Assembly: GCF_937127095.1 (NCBI RefSeq)
Contig: NZ_CAKZLP010000066.1
Coordinates: 1 to 64,000, forward strand
DNA from: an uncultured Amphritea sp.
GTDB lineage: Bacteria; Pseudomonadota; Gammaproteobacteria; Pseudomonadales; Balneatricaceae
Direction of reading: 5' to 3'
Length of the DNA: 64,000 nt
Shown here piece by piece: positions 1 to 8,264 of this stretch (the first letter of the stretch is position 1; the number at the start of each line of letters is the position of its first letter). The position numbers and the translations under genes were made by a program. The notes below the pieces were generated by a model, which did no database searches, was not told the DNA's origin, and saw only the letters and a program-made list of their open reading frames with translations.

Positions 1-1137
1 TCCTTAAGCCATTTAAACACTGTTCCAACCCACGGCCAGCCACTCTGGTTGCTGGCTGAGCTGACCTATAAGTGTCCACTGCAGTGCCCTTACTGTGCCA
101 ATCCGGTGGATTTTGCCAGCAAGACCGGCGAGCTGACCACCGCTGAGTGGATCGACGTCTTTACGCAGGCGCGCGAACTGGGGGCCGCGCAGTTAGGCTT
201 CTCCGGTGGTGAACCCCTGGTGCGTCAGGATCTGATTGAACTGATCAGGGAAGCGCGAAACCTTGGCTACTATTCCAATCTGATCACCTCCGGTGTGGGC
301 TTGAATGAGCGCAAGATCGCTGATTTCCGTGAAGCGGGGCTGGATCATATCCAGGTCAGCTTTCAGGCGGCCGACCCGGAAGTGAACAACTTGCTGGCGG
401 GTTCTGAAAAAGCGTTTAAACAGAAACTGGCGATGGCCCGAGAGGTCAAAGCCCAGGGCTATCCGATGGTGCTGAACTTTGTCACCCATCGGCATAATAT
501 CGATCAGATCGACCGTATTATCGAACTCTGTGTTGAACTGAAAGCGGATTACGTCGAACTGGCCACCTGTCAGTATTATGGCTGGGCGTATGAAAACCGT
601 AACGATCTGCTACCCACCCGGGCGCAACTGGAACGGGCGGAGCGGATCACCAATGAGTACCGTGACCGGCTGGCGGCGGAAGGCAATCCGATCAAGATTA
701 TCTTTGTTACCCCTGACTATTACGAAGAGCGCCCCAAAGGCTGCATGAATGGCTGGGGCCAGGTGTTTCTGACGGTCACACCGGATGGTACCGCGCTACC
801 TTGCCACAGCGCGCGGATGCTGCCGATTGAGTTCCCCAATGTGCGGGAGCAGAGTATCGAGCAGATCTGGAACCAGTCCAATGGTTTCAATCATTTCCGT
901 GGCTATGAGTGGATGAAAGAGCCGTGCCGTAGCTGTGATGAAAAAGAGAAGGATTTTGGTGGCTGCCGCTGTCAGGCCTTTATGATGACCGGCGATGCCA
1001 ACAATACCGACCCGGTGTGCAGTAAATCACCCCATCACGATCTGATTATTCAGGCCCGGGAGGAGGCTGAACTACCCTCCCACAAAGAACCGATCTACCG
1101 TAACGAGCGCAACTCAAAGGTGTTCTGCAAAGGCTGA
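1..1137 (+). CDS. pqqE: PqqE, PQQ biosynthesis radical SAM enzyme (5' end outside window)
   Basis: PqqE uses a reduced [4Fe-4S] cluster and SAM to cross-link Glu and Tyr side chains of the PqqA peptide, an early step of pyrroloquinoline quinone synthesis in the cytoplasm. The radical SAM CxxxCxxC cysteine codons are at 73, 85 and 94 (CPLQCPYC). The C-terminal SPASM cysteines are visible ([37 protein letters not shown]). The frame is open from base 1 with no stop and encodes the typical [10 protein letters not shown] lead-in before the first possible in-window start (TTG at 49), so the true start is just off the left edge. The length, 378 codons visible, fits the ~380-aa family. The rest of the pqq operon should lie upstream. 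Confidence 0.95.
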   Translation, partial: SLSHLNTVPTHGQPLWLLAELTYKCPLQCPYCANPVDFASKTGELTTAEWIDVFTQARELGAAQLGFSGGEPLVRQDLIELIREARNLGYYSNLITSGVGLNERKIADFREAGLDHIQVSFQAADPEVNNLLAGSEKAFKQKLAMAREVKAQGYPMVLNFVTHRHNIDQIDRIIELCVELKADYVELATCQYYGWAYENRNDLLPTRAQLERAERITNEYRDRLAAEGNPIKIIFVTPDYYEERPKGCMNGWGQVFLTVTPDGTALPCHSARMLPIEFPNVREQSIEQIWNQSNGFNHFRGYEWMKEPCRSCDEKEKDFGGCRCQAFMMTGDANNTDPVCSKSPHHDLIIQAREEAELPSHKEPIYRNERNSKVFCKG

Positions 1138-1171
1138 TATGATAGCCTGATGCTCTCAACAGCCTGAGCGG

Positions 1172-3139
1172 ATGCGACCGGTTATGCCCAAGTATGGTTT
1201 TTTTGAATCCTCCCTCAGCGCCGCTAATGCGGTGGCGGCGGGGCTGGAATATGGTCAGCTACACGCCTGTGAACAGGGGCTTTTCTGGGTCGAATACCGG
1301 CCTGCCGATGGTGGCCGCAATCTGCTGATGCAGCGCAGCTGGGAAGGCGAAACCACCTGTCTTACGCCCAGTGATTTTAGCGTCCGCAGCGGTGTCTATG
1401 AGTACGGTGGCAAAAGCTGGTGTGTAGCCGGTCAGCAGATCGCTTTTGTGAATGCCTCTGATCAGCAGATCTGGCTGCAGAGCGTTCAACAGCCTCCACG
1501 ACAACTCACCGACACCCCCGATTGCCGCTATGGCGACCTGCTATATGATCCACACTTTCAACGTATCCTCGCCGTTCAGGAACAAGCCACCGATGATCCC
1601 ACCCAACCGACACACCGGCTGATTGCGGTTGATCTCGTCAGCGGGCAGGTGATTGTTCTGGCAAACGGTGATGATTTTTATGCCGGCCCGGTAATCAGTC
1701 ATGATGGACGTAGACTTGCCTGGATTAGCTGGAATCATCCTCATATGCCCTGGGTGAGCACCCGACTCAATCTCGCCAATATCAATACAGACGGATCTTT
1801 AATTGAGCATCGTATTGTCGCGGGAAAGGTAACCCAGGAATCAATTCAGCAGCCGCGATTCACACAGGATAGCGCACTGGTCGCCATCAGTGATAAAAGT
1901 GGTTGGTGGAATTTATACCGTTATCTATTTGATGAGACGAATAGTGAAGGCGAAGTGCCTGAGTCCGGTTTAACAGAGGGAAGGGAGCGGGCAGTATCAG
2001 AACCAGGGATTGTCCGGCCGGTCTGGTCCCGGTCTAACGATTTCGGTATTCCCCAGTGGCAGCTGGGTGTGTCGACCTGGGATCAGCTTGATGAAAAGCG
2101 CTGGGTCGCCGGTTATATGCAGCAGGGGGAGGGGCGCCTAGCCGTCGGCGTGCTAGCGGCAGATCAGCACGCAATAATTGAAGAGCAGCAGCTGGCGTCT
2201 GACTACAACCTGTTTCGTCATATCAGCTGCTTTCGTGGCCGTATCTACTGTATTGCCTCGGCTAAAAACCGCACCGCAGCCATACTCGAACTGTCGCCGA
2301 ACAGCGATCTTATTGCGGGCTCCGGTGTTACCGTTATTGCCGGTGGTTCAGAACCTGTGCTGAAACCCGTTCAGCCACAACCAGTGAGCTACCCTGTGGC
2401 CGGTGAAACGGCCTATGGTTTTGTTTATCTGCCGCAATCTCCCGTTGAGAGCGACAAAAAACCACCCCTGATTGTTTTCAGTCACGGCGGCCCAACCGCA
2501 GCAGCCTATCCGGTGTACAACCCGAAGATCCAGTTCTGGACCAGCCGAGGCTTTGCGGTCATCGATATTAATTATCGGGGCAGCACCGGCTACGGACGTG
2601 ATTACCGGCTGCGATTAGCCCGCAGTTGGGGGGAGACCGACTGGCAGGATGCTGAAGCTGCGGTTGATTATCTGGCGGCGGAAGGCCTGATCGACGCGGA
2701 TAATGTCTTTATCAGAGGCAGTAGCGCTGGCGGTTATACCACCCTCTGTGCGCTAATATTCAGTGACCGGTTTAAAGGCGGGGCCAGCTATTATGGTGTC
2801 AGTGATCCGCTAGCGTTAACCCGCGACACCCATAAATTTGAAAGCCACTATTTAGACTGGCTGATCGGCGATCCGCAAAAAGATGCCGACCTTTATAACC
2901 AGCGCAGCCCGCTGGAACACGCCGAACAGATTCAATGCCCGATGATCTTCTTCCAGGGCGGCAAAGACCGGGTCGTGGTGCCGCAGCAGACCGAGGTGAT
3001 GGTGAACGCCCTGCAGCAGCAGAATATCCCGGTTGAATATCACCTTTACCCTGCCGAGCAGCACGGCTTTCGTCAGGCGGAAAATCAGATTCACAGTCTC
3101 GATGCCGAACTGAAATTTTATCGGGGTCTTCTGACCTGA
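1172..3139 (+). CDS. S9 family prolyl oligopeptidase-like serine peptidase
   Basis: A 655-aa protein with an N-terminal beta-propeller-like half and a C-terminal alpha/beta-hydrolase peptidase domain (from about residue 420). The oxyanion segment FSHGGPTAA, nucleophile motif GSSAGG (Ser about 518), acid in GGKDRVV (Asp about 599) and base in EQHGF (His about 631) are all present, so it should be active. No signal peptide is seen. It begins 35 bases after pqqE; S9 peptidases are common next to pqq genes in Pseudomonas and relatives, where a role in PqqA handling has been suggested but is not proven. The start could be ATG 1172 or ATG 1184; neither has a strong ribosome-binding site. Confidence 0.88.
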   Translation: MRPVMPKYGFFESSLSAANAVAAGLEYGQLHACEQGLFWVEYRPADGGRNLLMQRSWEGETTCLTPSDFSVRSGVYEYGGKSWCVAGQQIAFVNASDQQIWLQSVQQPPRQLTDTPDCRYGDLLYDPHFQRILAVQEQATDDPTQPTHRLIAVDLVSGQVIVLANGDDFYAGPVISHDGRRLAWISWNHPHMPWVSTRLNLANINTDGSLIEHRIVAGKVTQESIQQPRFTQDSALVAISDKSGWWNLYRYLFDETNSEGEVPESGLTEGRERAVSEPGIVRPVWSRSNDFGIPQWQLGVSTWDQLDEKRWVAGYMQQGEGRLAVGVLAADQHAIIEEQQLASDYNLFRHISCFRGRIYCIASAKNRTAAILELSPNSDLIAGSGVTVIAGGSEPVLKPVQPQPVSYPVAGETAYGFVYLPQSPVESDKKPPLIVFSHGGPTAAAYPVYNPKIQFWTSRGFAVIDINYRGSTGYGRDYRLRLARSWGETDWQDAEAAVDYLAAEGLIDADNVFIRGSSAGGYTTLCALIFSDRFKGGASYYGVSDPLALTRDTHKFESHYLDWLIGDPQKDADLYNQRSPLEHAEQIQCPMIFFQGGKDRVVVPQQTEVMVNALQQQNIPVEYHLYPAEQHGFRQAENQIHSLDAELKFYRGLLT

Positions 3140-3249
3140 TGCGCTAATCTTCTGGTACAATGCGCGACTTTACAACATCGTCTTTAATCCTGCTGCCATT
3201 AGGCAGAGGCATCGTGACTAACTGTCATGAATAAATTACCGGAGTGATC

Positions 3250-3828
3250 ATGAGTACAGAACAAGCCCTACGGGATCGCAGCGAATCTAAATGTGAGCTG
3301 TGCAGCGCGACTGATAACCTGAGCGTTTACGAAGTGCCGCCGGGTTCACTGGGTGGCGTCGATGACTCTGTACTGGTATGCAGCACCTGTAAAGGTCAGA
3401 TCGAAAACCCGGAAACCACCGATGCTAACCACTGGCGTTGTCTGAACGACAGCATGTGGAGCCAGGTGCCAGCGGTGCAGGTGGTCGCATGGCGTATGCT
3501 CAACCGTCTCAAGAGCGAAGGCTGGCCGCAGGATCTGCTGGATATGATGTATCTGGATGATGAAACCTCACTCTGGGCAAAAGCCACCGGTGATCATCTG
3601 GATGACTCTGAAAAAGTGATCCACCGCGATAGCAATGGCGCGACCCTGGAAGCCGGCGATAACGTCGTGCTGATCAAAGATCTCGATGTGAAAGGTGCAG
3701 GTTTCACCGCCAAACGCGGCACCGCAGTGCGGGGCATCTCACTGGTGCAGGACAACGCAGAACATATCGAAGGCCGCGTCAACGGCACCCGGATTGTTAT
3801 TCTGACCAAGTTTGTCAAGAAATCCTGA
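3250..3828 (+). CDS. PhnA/YjdM-family zinc-ribbon protein
   Basis: A 192-aa protein with an N-terminal zinc ribbon (CELCSA and CSTCKG pairs within the first 50 residues) and a C-terminal PhnA domain (residues about 125-192, with VVLIKDLDVKGAG and KRGTAVRGI). The family is named for alkylphosphonate utilisation, but the E. coli member is not needed for phosphonate use and the real function is unknown. I prefer the ATG at 3250 over an in-frame GTG at 3244, because the GGAG at 3241-3244 is then correctly spaced. The gene appears monocistronic and is closed by a terminator at 3848. Confidence 0.88.
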   Translation: MSTEQALRDRSESKCELCSATDNLSVYEVPPGSLGGVDDSVLVCSTCKGQIENPETTDANHWRCLNDSMWSQVPAVQVVAWRMLNRLKSEGWPQDLLDMMYLDDETSLWAKATGDHLDDSEKVIHRDSNGATLEAGDNVVLIKDLDVKGAGFTAKRGTAVRGISLVQDNAEHIEGRVNGTRIVILTKFVKKS

Positions 3829-3847
3829 TTCGGTTGTGAATGCTAAG

Positions 3848-3873
3848 AACGCGCCTCGGGGCGCGTTTTTTGT
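3848..3873 (+). terminator. Rho-independent terminator after the phnA-like gene
   Basis: A perfect 8-bp stem (AACGCGCC / GGCGCGTT) with a TCGG loop is followed by a T run at 3866-3871. Confidence 0.85.
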
Positions 3874-4218
3874 TTCCTCCAAAGTAGATAATCCCCTGGA
3901 AGTTATCATTTGTTTAGGTAGATAGTTTATTTTATTCTGTCCAGCGGTTATGCTCATTTAATCGTTACAGAAGACTCGTTTTGCTGCTTAGATATTTTGC
4001 AAAACATAATAAAAACAAAGGGATAGGTTGAAAGCACCGGTGCGATATTAAGCCGGGTGAGGAATGCATATGCGCATTCTCGTTTTTATTTTAAAGGAGA
4101 TCGCGATGTTCATAAATTCCTCTTTACTATCTGATAGTTATCATCCCTTTAGGCAATTCAGCTCGGCATGCATATGCGCGGGCGTAGTATTAAAATGTTA
4201 GCATCATGGAGGCAGTAG
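3874..4218 (+). other. Intergenic stretch with a hairpin and a small ORF
   Basis: This 345-base AT-rich stretch precedes the cassette-like ORF. It holds an inverted repeat GAATGC-N6-GCATTC (4064-4081) followed by TTTTTATTTT, which could terminate or attenuate transcription, and directly after it a short ORF at 4106 with a strong ribosome-binding site. The string GCATATGCGC occurs in the hairpin and again near the end of that ORF. I see no integron integrase, no attI and no second attC. Confidence 0.5.
4106..4201 (+). CDS. Possible 31-aa small protein
   Basis: The ORF starts at ATG 4106, five bases after AAGGAGA (4094-4100), one of the better Shine-Dalgarno sequences in the window, and ends at TAG 4201. 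The product starts MFINSSLL and contains two Cys residues near its end (ACICAG). I recognise no family. It could be a leader peptide for the ORF at 4219, which starts 17 bases later, or a chance ORF. Confidence 0.3.
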   Translation: MFINSSLLSDSYHPFRQFSSACICAGVVLKC

Positions 4219-4677
4219 ATGGGTTTTCTCAATAAATTTTCTGGGTTCCGCTGGAGCCTTTATATTGTCCAAAACGGAAACCAATTAACTTATGCCATGC
4301 ATGAGCACTCCGTATTGCGAATGATAGGTTATGTAATGGGTCGCTTTGCTAACGATGGAAGGCCTGTCGAACCGTGGAGCATCCATCTGAATTTCAACCA
4401 CAAACATCAGTCCATAAAGTTAGGGCCTGAGCATTTCACTCCAGACGGAGAAAACGTAACGCCGCTCCTCATACAGCAAATCGAGTCCATAGACCCTGGC
4501 TGGAAGGTCAAAGGTGGAGAGCCAGTGTTTGAGGAGGTCTCAACAAAGGAGCGTATTAAGATTACTGACCATGCCCCTGGGGAAATAGACCTTCAGTCAA
4601 TGCTTGACAATATCGATAAACCCCGTGAATTGACCTTTTTCAGGGTATTGGATGCAGTCTTTGGAAAAAAATGCTAA
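4219..4677 (+). CDS. Orphan 152-aa protein, gene-cassette-like
   Basis: A hypothetical protein of 152 aa starting MGFLNKFSGF with a good ribosome-binding site (GGAGG at 4208-4212). It is hydrophilic, without signal peptide or membrane segment, and has a His/Asn-rich middle (SIHLNFNHKHQS). I do not recognise a family. Its stop overlaps the start of an attC-like hairpin (4673-4736), the layout of an integron gene cassette: one orphan ORF with attC directly behind it. The base composition is more AT-rich than the neighbouring housekeeping genes, which supports acquisition. No integrase is visible. Confidence 0.65.
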   Translation: MGFLNKFSGFRWSLYIVQNGNQLTYAMHEHSVLRMIGYVMGRFANDGRPVEPWSIHLNFNHKHQSIKLGPEHFTPDGENVTPLLIQQIESIDPGWKVKGGEPVFEEVSTKERIKITDHAPGEIDLQSMLDNIDKPRELTFFRVLDAVFGKKC

Positions 4678-4736
4678 CACTGCATTCGAGTGGGACGCGC
4701 CAAAAAGCGGCGCGCCCCTCAATTTGGACGTGTGTG
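4673..4736 (+). other. attC-like recombination site, 3' end replaced by an intron
   Basis: The stretch runs from GCTAACAC to GGACGTGTGTG. Its arms GAGTGGGACGCGCC (4688-4701) and GGCGCGCCCCTC (4709-4720) pair fully except for one unpaired T and one unpaired A. Such extrahelical bases, with a core-like CTAAC on the left and a CTCAATTTGGACGT right box, are typical of integron attC sites. The expected terminal core GTTRRRY is broken after GT, exactly where a group IIC intron begins. Alternative: a plain stem-loop used as a group IIC target. Confidence 0.5.
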
Positions 4737-5123
4737 CCAGGCATGGCACTTAACTAGCGAGGTGAAAGTCCTCGTACCAGGTATTCGCAGAGCCGAAGGT
4801 TAGCCAAAGGGCAAGGTTAGTTCCGTGAGGGGCTGGCTGGAGGAAGCCCAAGGCAAAATCGCGGGGCGATGAACAAGAACCGGATATGAGGTGTGACATA
4901 AGTGGGGCCATCGGGCACGTGACCGCTAAGCCCTCCATCTGCATTTGGCTTATGTTTTATAAATCCGGCGTCTACGCGAGGAAAGTTAAGTGTCTTACCC
5001 TGGGAGGTCTGTACTGTGTTGAAGGAACAACTGATGCTGAAGCAATTCAGCGTGAACGCAATACAGAAGTCAGCAGAGGGCATAGTAGGTATCACTCTCG
5101 ATACCGAAGGCCTGAATGTGAAC
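4732..5123 (+). mobile_element. Truncated group IIC (attC-type) intron, 5' ribozyme part only
   Basis: The sequence starts GTGTGCC and carries hallmark group II domain I strings: TAACTAGCGAGGTGAAAG, then CTCGTACC, GAGCCGAAGGTTAGCC, a GGAAGCCCAAGGCAAAA segment, GAACAAGAACCGGATA, and further on GCGAGGAAAG and CCCTGGGAGG. The GCAGAGGGCATAGTAG near 5080 is typical of the region just before the intron-encoded protein. Bacterial class C introns insert behind hairpins, and one subgroup targets attC, matching the hairpin upstream. The reverse transcriptase/maturase gene and domains V-VI are missing: the intron stops where the Y1 transposase unit begins (about 5121). It cannot splice or move by itself. 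Confidence 0.8.
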
Positions 5124-6049
5124 GGGGTCAGGTCTTGCATTTTGCAAACATACTACTAAGTTGAATGGTAGGTAACTATCAGGATTTGTGTTGTGGCTCG
5201 ACCCTTAAGAATTGAATTTGCAGGCGCGCTGTATCACGTTACGGCCAGAGGGAATGCGCGAGCGCCCATTTATTTCTCAGATGAAGATCGCGATGCATTC
5301 TTAACATTGCTTGCAGAGGTATGTAATCGTTTTAACTGGGCATGTCATGCCTACTGTCTGATGGATAATCATTACCATTTATTAATTGAAACGGCAGATG
5401 CAAACCTTTCTAAAGGAATGCGCCAGTTGAATGGCGTGTTTACCCAATACATCAATAGAACTCATAGTCGGGTAGGACATCTTTTTCAGGGGCGATACAA
5501 AGCTATTCTGGTTGAGAAAGATAGCTACCTGCAGGAATTGAGTCGTTACATTGCTCTTAACCCTGTACGGGCAAGAATGGTGTACAACGCAGAAGAGTGG
5601 CCATGGAGTAGTTACCGTGCAATGGTGGGATTAAGTGAGCCCCGTAGCTGTTTGACGCTTGAAGCGGTGCTGTCAGTGTTTGGGTTAAAACAGGAAAAAG
5701 CGCAACAGGTGTACCGTCTATTTGTTGATGACGGCCTTAATCAGCCTTCACCCTGGGAGGAATTAAAAAATCAGGTCTATCTGGGTTCGGATGCTTTTGT
5801 CGACGAGGTTCAATGCCAATTGAAACCTGATCAGTCATTAGAAGAGATTCCGCGCTTGCAGAAAAGCGGACCACTGAAGGCACTATCCTATTATGCAAAA
5901 AAATATCCTGATCGAAACGAAGCAATGATCAAGGCCTATCAAAGTCAGCACTATACGCTGAAAGAGATAGGGGAGCATTTCGGAATCAGTTATTCGACGG
6001 TAAGCAGGGCGGTGAACAGAGATGCAAAATGCAAGACTTGACCCCCGTT
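5121..6049 (+). mobile_element. RAYT/IS200-like single-gene transposable unit
   Basis: The unit is bounded by imperfect inverted repeats of about 25 bases: AACGGGGTCAGGTCTTGCAT.. at 5121-5145 and, as its complement, 6024-6049, with one mismatch and one indel. The right repeat overlaps the last codons and stop of the transposase gene. It sits inside the truncated intron, so it arrived after, or together with, loss of the intron's 3' half. No obvious target duplication is seen. Confidence 0.75.
5193..6041 (+). CDS. Y1 (HUH) transposase of the REP-associated (RAYT) type
   Basis: A 282-aa protein with an N-terminal Y1_Tnp domain: the metal-binding HUH motif NHYH (His60, His62) and catalytic tyrosine in SRYIALNPVRA (Tyr119). 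HUH transposases cut and rejoin single-stranded DNA at hairpins; RAYT members are linked to REP palindromes. The C-terminus (about 240-276, LKEIGEHFGISYSTVSRAV) is a helix-turn-helix, seen in the longer RAYT subgroup. Catalytic residues are intact, so it may be active. The start is GTG 5193, eight bases after AGGA. The last codons lie within the right inverted repeat. A REP-like hairpin lies 45 bases downstream. Confidence 0.88.
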   Translation: MARPLRIEFAGALYHVTARGNARAPIYFSDEDRDAFLTLLAEVCNRFNWACHAYCLMDNHYHLLIETADANLSKGMRQLNGVFTQYINRTHSRVGHLFQGRYKAILVEKDSYLQELSRYIALNPVRARMVYNAEEWPWSSYRAMVGLSEPRSCLTLEAVLSVFGLKQEKAQQVYRLFVDDGLNQPSPWEELKNQVYLGSDAFVDEVQCQLKPDQSLEEIPRLQKSGPLKALSYYAKKYPDRNEAMIKAYQSQHYTLKEIGEHFGISYSTVSRAVNRDAKCKT

Positions 6050-6086
6050 TCCCCCCCTTTTCTGAGGATGGTCTTAAAGGTATGCA

Positions 6087-6108
6087 TTCCCACGCAGGAG
6101 CGTGGGAA
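6087..6108. repeat. REP-like palindrome
   Basis: A perfect 9-bp stem (TTCCCACGC / GCGTGGGAA) with loop AGGA, inside a longer string ending GGGAACGAG. Hairpins of this GTGGGAACG type are dispersed in many gammaproteobacterial genomes and accompany RAYT genes, here 38 bases upstream. Confidence 0.65.
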
Positions 6109-6161
6109 CGAGTTAATAAGTAAATAAAACCCCTTGTACACTGCGCGATCTAGCGCTTGTT

Positions 6162-6187
6162 CTAGCAAGCGCAGAGCGCGTTCTGGC
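6162..6187 (-). repeat. CTAG-framed palindrome, copy 1
   Basis: Read on the minus strand: CCAGAACG, stem CGC/GCG with loop TCT, then CTTGCTAG. It belongs to the same family as copies at 29622, 29759, 29791 and 53381. The overlapping GCGCTTG / CAAGCGC pair (6153-6172) gives an alternative hairpin. Confidence 0.5.
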
Positions 6188-6201
6188 TACTGCTCTTTTA
6201 A

Positions 6202-6948
6202 TTATTGAGCGCTTTGCACTTCGTGTGCGATATTCTGGCGTAACTCCATTGGCAGGTGAAGAGCATCACCCAGGCGATCCAGATAACGCCGTTCCTCGTC
6301 GGTATCGAGATCAATCGCTAGCATTGATGCCAGGTAGATCTCTGTGGCCTGTTCATCGTTCTCAGACAGACGTGCAATCATGATAGGGTCACTGTCTGCA
6401 CGTAGTTGTTGTATCAGGAACTGCTGTTCTTCTGGGCCAATACCAAGATCGCTGATCTGTTGTTCGATCCGGGTGCGTTCGGTTGCGTCGATATGACCGT
6501 CTGCCTTGGCGGCACTAATCATTGCCCTTACCAGGATCAGGCGCATGTCTTCGCCTTGTTGGGTCTGTTTCTCTTCGGCCAGATCAAAGATACTGCCGAC
6601 GGGTGCAGCAGGAAGGGCAGCAGACTGATTGTAGGTGACACCTGAGTTAGAGGTTACGCCAGATGTTTGCGCAACGCTCTGTGGTTGTGCTGTGGCCTGG
6701 TTTTCCTGATAGTTGCGCCAGGCTTTGTAAGCCATTCCACCAACCGCTGCGATTCCACCATATTTGATTGCCTTCCCGCCCATCTTGCGGGCTTTTTTGT
6801 TGGACAGTAACATGGCGGCTAATCCTCCGGCAGCAACACCACCCAGTAATCCACCTGGCATAGAACCGGATTTGGCAGTTGTCACTGCTTTATCGATTCC
6901 ACTACCCGCGGTGCCCATAATGCTGTTTAAGAGTGAGTTAACATCCAT
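6202..6948 (-). CDS. DUF533 / YebE-like inner-membrane TerB-family protein
   Basis: A 248-aa protein. A Gly-rich hydrophobic stretch at about 30-75 (GGLLGGVAAGGLAAMLL, then IKYGGIAAVGGMAYKA) is the membrane-associated segment. The C-terminal half (about 135-245) is the DUF533/TerB-like helical domain with acidic turns (AAKADGHIDATERTRI). E. coli YebE belongs here; its function is unknown, though its expression responds to envelope stress. It is a single gene facing away from the GNAT gene at 7486. ATG 6948 is the natural start. Confidence 0.85.
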   Translation of the reverse strand: MDVNSLLNSIMGTAGSGIDKAVTTAKSGSMPGGLLGGVAAGGLAAMLLSNKKARKMGGKAIKYGGIAAVGGMAYKAWRNYQENQATAQPQSVAQTSGVTSNSGVTYNQSAALPAAPVGSIFDLAEEKQTQQGEDMRLILVRAMISAAKADGHIDATERTRIEQQISDLGIGPEEQQFLIQQLRADSDPIMIARLSENDEQATEIYLASMLAIDLDTDEERRYLDRLGDALHLPMELRQNIAHEVQSAQ

Positions 6949-7485
6949 GGTTGAGAGCCTCTAGCAATTTTGTCGGTCTATAAAAAGATAAGAATGCAGT
7001 TGAATAAAATCAAGTCTGCATACTTAGTCCCTGAAAGTGCTGACTAGTTCACCAACACTCAACCAGTTTCCACGGTTTATAGGGGTTAACGGGGTATAAA
7101 TCCAGTTAACAGGAGTCAACGTTTTCTGGCTTTATAGCAGGGCAGGTAAAGCAGGGGTGCTAAATCAGAGTTATTGATCGGATAAGGCTTTGCCAACGGT
7201 GGCATTTATGGAAAAGCCAGCGTGATGGAGTAGAGTTGATATCAGTAAATGTTGTGGCTTGTATGAACAACGGGTGATGGCTAAGGTTGCATAGCAAGGC
7301 TAAATTTGTTCGCTGACGATCCAGGTTGTCTGGTTGTATCAGGACTCGTTTTACCCGCTAAAGTTAGGTGTTCGCCCGCAGTTTTTTGCGTAGGTGTTAA
7401 ATGGACAACAGCCGTTGCTCCCATCAGTTCTGTTAGTTAAAACCTGAATCGGTATATAGCTCGTTTTGACGTAAGGAGTTCTTTT
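6949..7485. other. Non-coding stretch between divergent yebE-like and GNAT genes
   Basis: These 537 bases lack a convincing ORF on either strand: short minus-strand frames run into the GNAT gene and have no ribosome-binding site. They should hold the promoters of both flanking genes. I see no terminator, RNA gene or long repeat. Confidence 0.5.
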
Positions 7486-7920
7486 GTGACAGTGATTCGA
7501 GAGATGGGTATTTCTGATTATGATGCTGTTATCCATTTGTGGGGGGAGACTGAACATATGTCTCTGCGGGATGCTGACTCGCAGCACAGTATTGGCGTCT
7601 ATCTACAGCGCAACCCGGGACTGAGTTTTGTTGCTGCAGATAACAACGTGGTGATTGGTGCTGTTCTGGTGGGTACTGATGGTCGGCGTGGCTATCTGCA
7701 GCATTTGGCAGTGTCTTGCGAACATCGCGGGCAGGGGATAGGCCGTCAACTCGTTGCTGCATCGGTTAAAGCGCTGGCAGCGATGGGTATCGCTAAAACC
7801 CATCTGTTTGTGTATCGCGAGAATGTTAAGGCGCAGACGTTTTATCAACAGTCAGGCTGGTTTTTGCGGGATGATGTGAGTATGTATTCATTTAACAGTT
7901 CAGTTAACGATAATGTTTAG
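7486..7920 (+). CDS. GNAT-family N-acetyltransferase (YpeA-like)
   Basis: A 144-aa single GNAT domain. The acetyl-CoA pyrophosphate-binding motif A is clear (HLAVSCEHRGQGIGRQLV, about 66-83), followed by the YRENVKAQTFYQQSGW motif B region (about 107-122). The size and N-terminus (IREMGISDYDAVIHLW) resemble YpeA-type enzymes, whose substrate is unknown. The start is GTG 7486, seven bases after TAAGGAG (7472-7478). It is followed after 71 bases by the DUF2164 gene, so the two may be cotranscribed. Confidence 0.85.
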   Translation: MTVIREMGISDYDAVIHLWGETEHMSLRDADSQHSIGVYLQRNPGLSFVAADNNVVIGAVLVGTDGRRGYLQHLAVSCEHRGQGIGRQLVAASVKALAAMGIAKTHLFVYRENVKAQTFYQQSGWFLRDDVSMYSFNSSVNDNV

Positions 7921-7991
7921 GCCGCGCTAAATAAAAACGAATGAGGGCAAAGAGACGCTGGCATGTACAACAGCGTTTGCAGGGAATCTTT

Positions 7992-8237
7992 ATGAGTGAT
8001 ATCAAATTTACTAAAGAGGAGACTGACCGCATTGTCAGTCATGTTAAAAAATACTTTAACGATGAACTGGACCGGGAGATCGGTGGTTTTGAAGCGGAGT
8101 TTCTGATCGACTTCTTTGCCAGGCAGATCGGCCCCGCGTTTTATAATCGGGGTTTGTCCGATGCGCGGGTGATCTTTGCAGAAAAGGCCGATGAGATCGG
8201 TTATCTGGTTGAGGAACTGGAGAAACCGGTAAGTTAA
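7992..8237 (+). CDS. DUF2164 protein
   Basis: An 81-aa acidic protein, MSDIKFTKEETDRIV..., matching DUF2164: conserved FNDELDREIGGFEAEFLIDF and IGPAFYNRGLSDAR segments. Function unknown. I choose ATG 7992 (AGGGA at 7980-7984) over a longer frame from 7941 because family members start at this Met. A Vat/CatB-like gene follows after 27 bases, so cotranscription is likely. Confidence 0.85.
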   Translation: MSDIKFTKEETDRIVSHVKKYFNDELDREIGGFEAEFLIDFFARQIGPAFYNRGLSDARVIFAEKADEIGYLVEELEKPVS

Positions 8238-8264
8238 TAAGCCGCCAGTTTATGAGGTGTTATT

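Noticed and set aside
4886..5164. A 92-aa plus-strand ORF across the intron
   Set aside because: The sequence is group II ribozyme RNA, not coding; the frame matches no reverse transcriptase or maturase.
7351..7587. A 78-aa minus-strand ORF upstream of the GNAT gene
   Set aside because: It overlaps the start of a good GNAT gene, has no ribosome-binding site and no recognisable domain.
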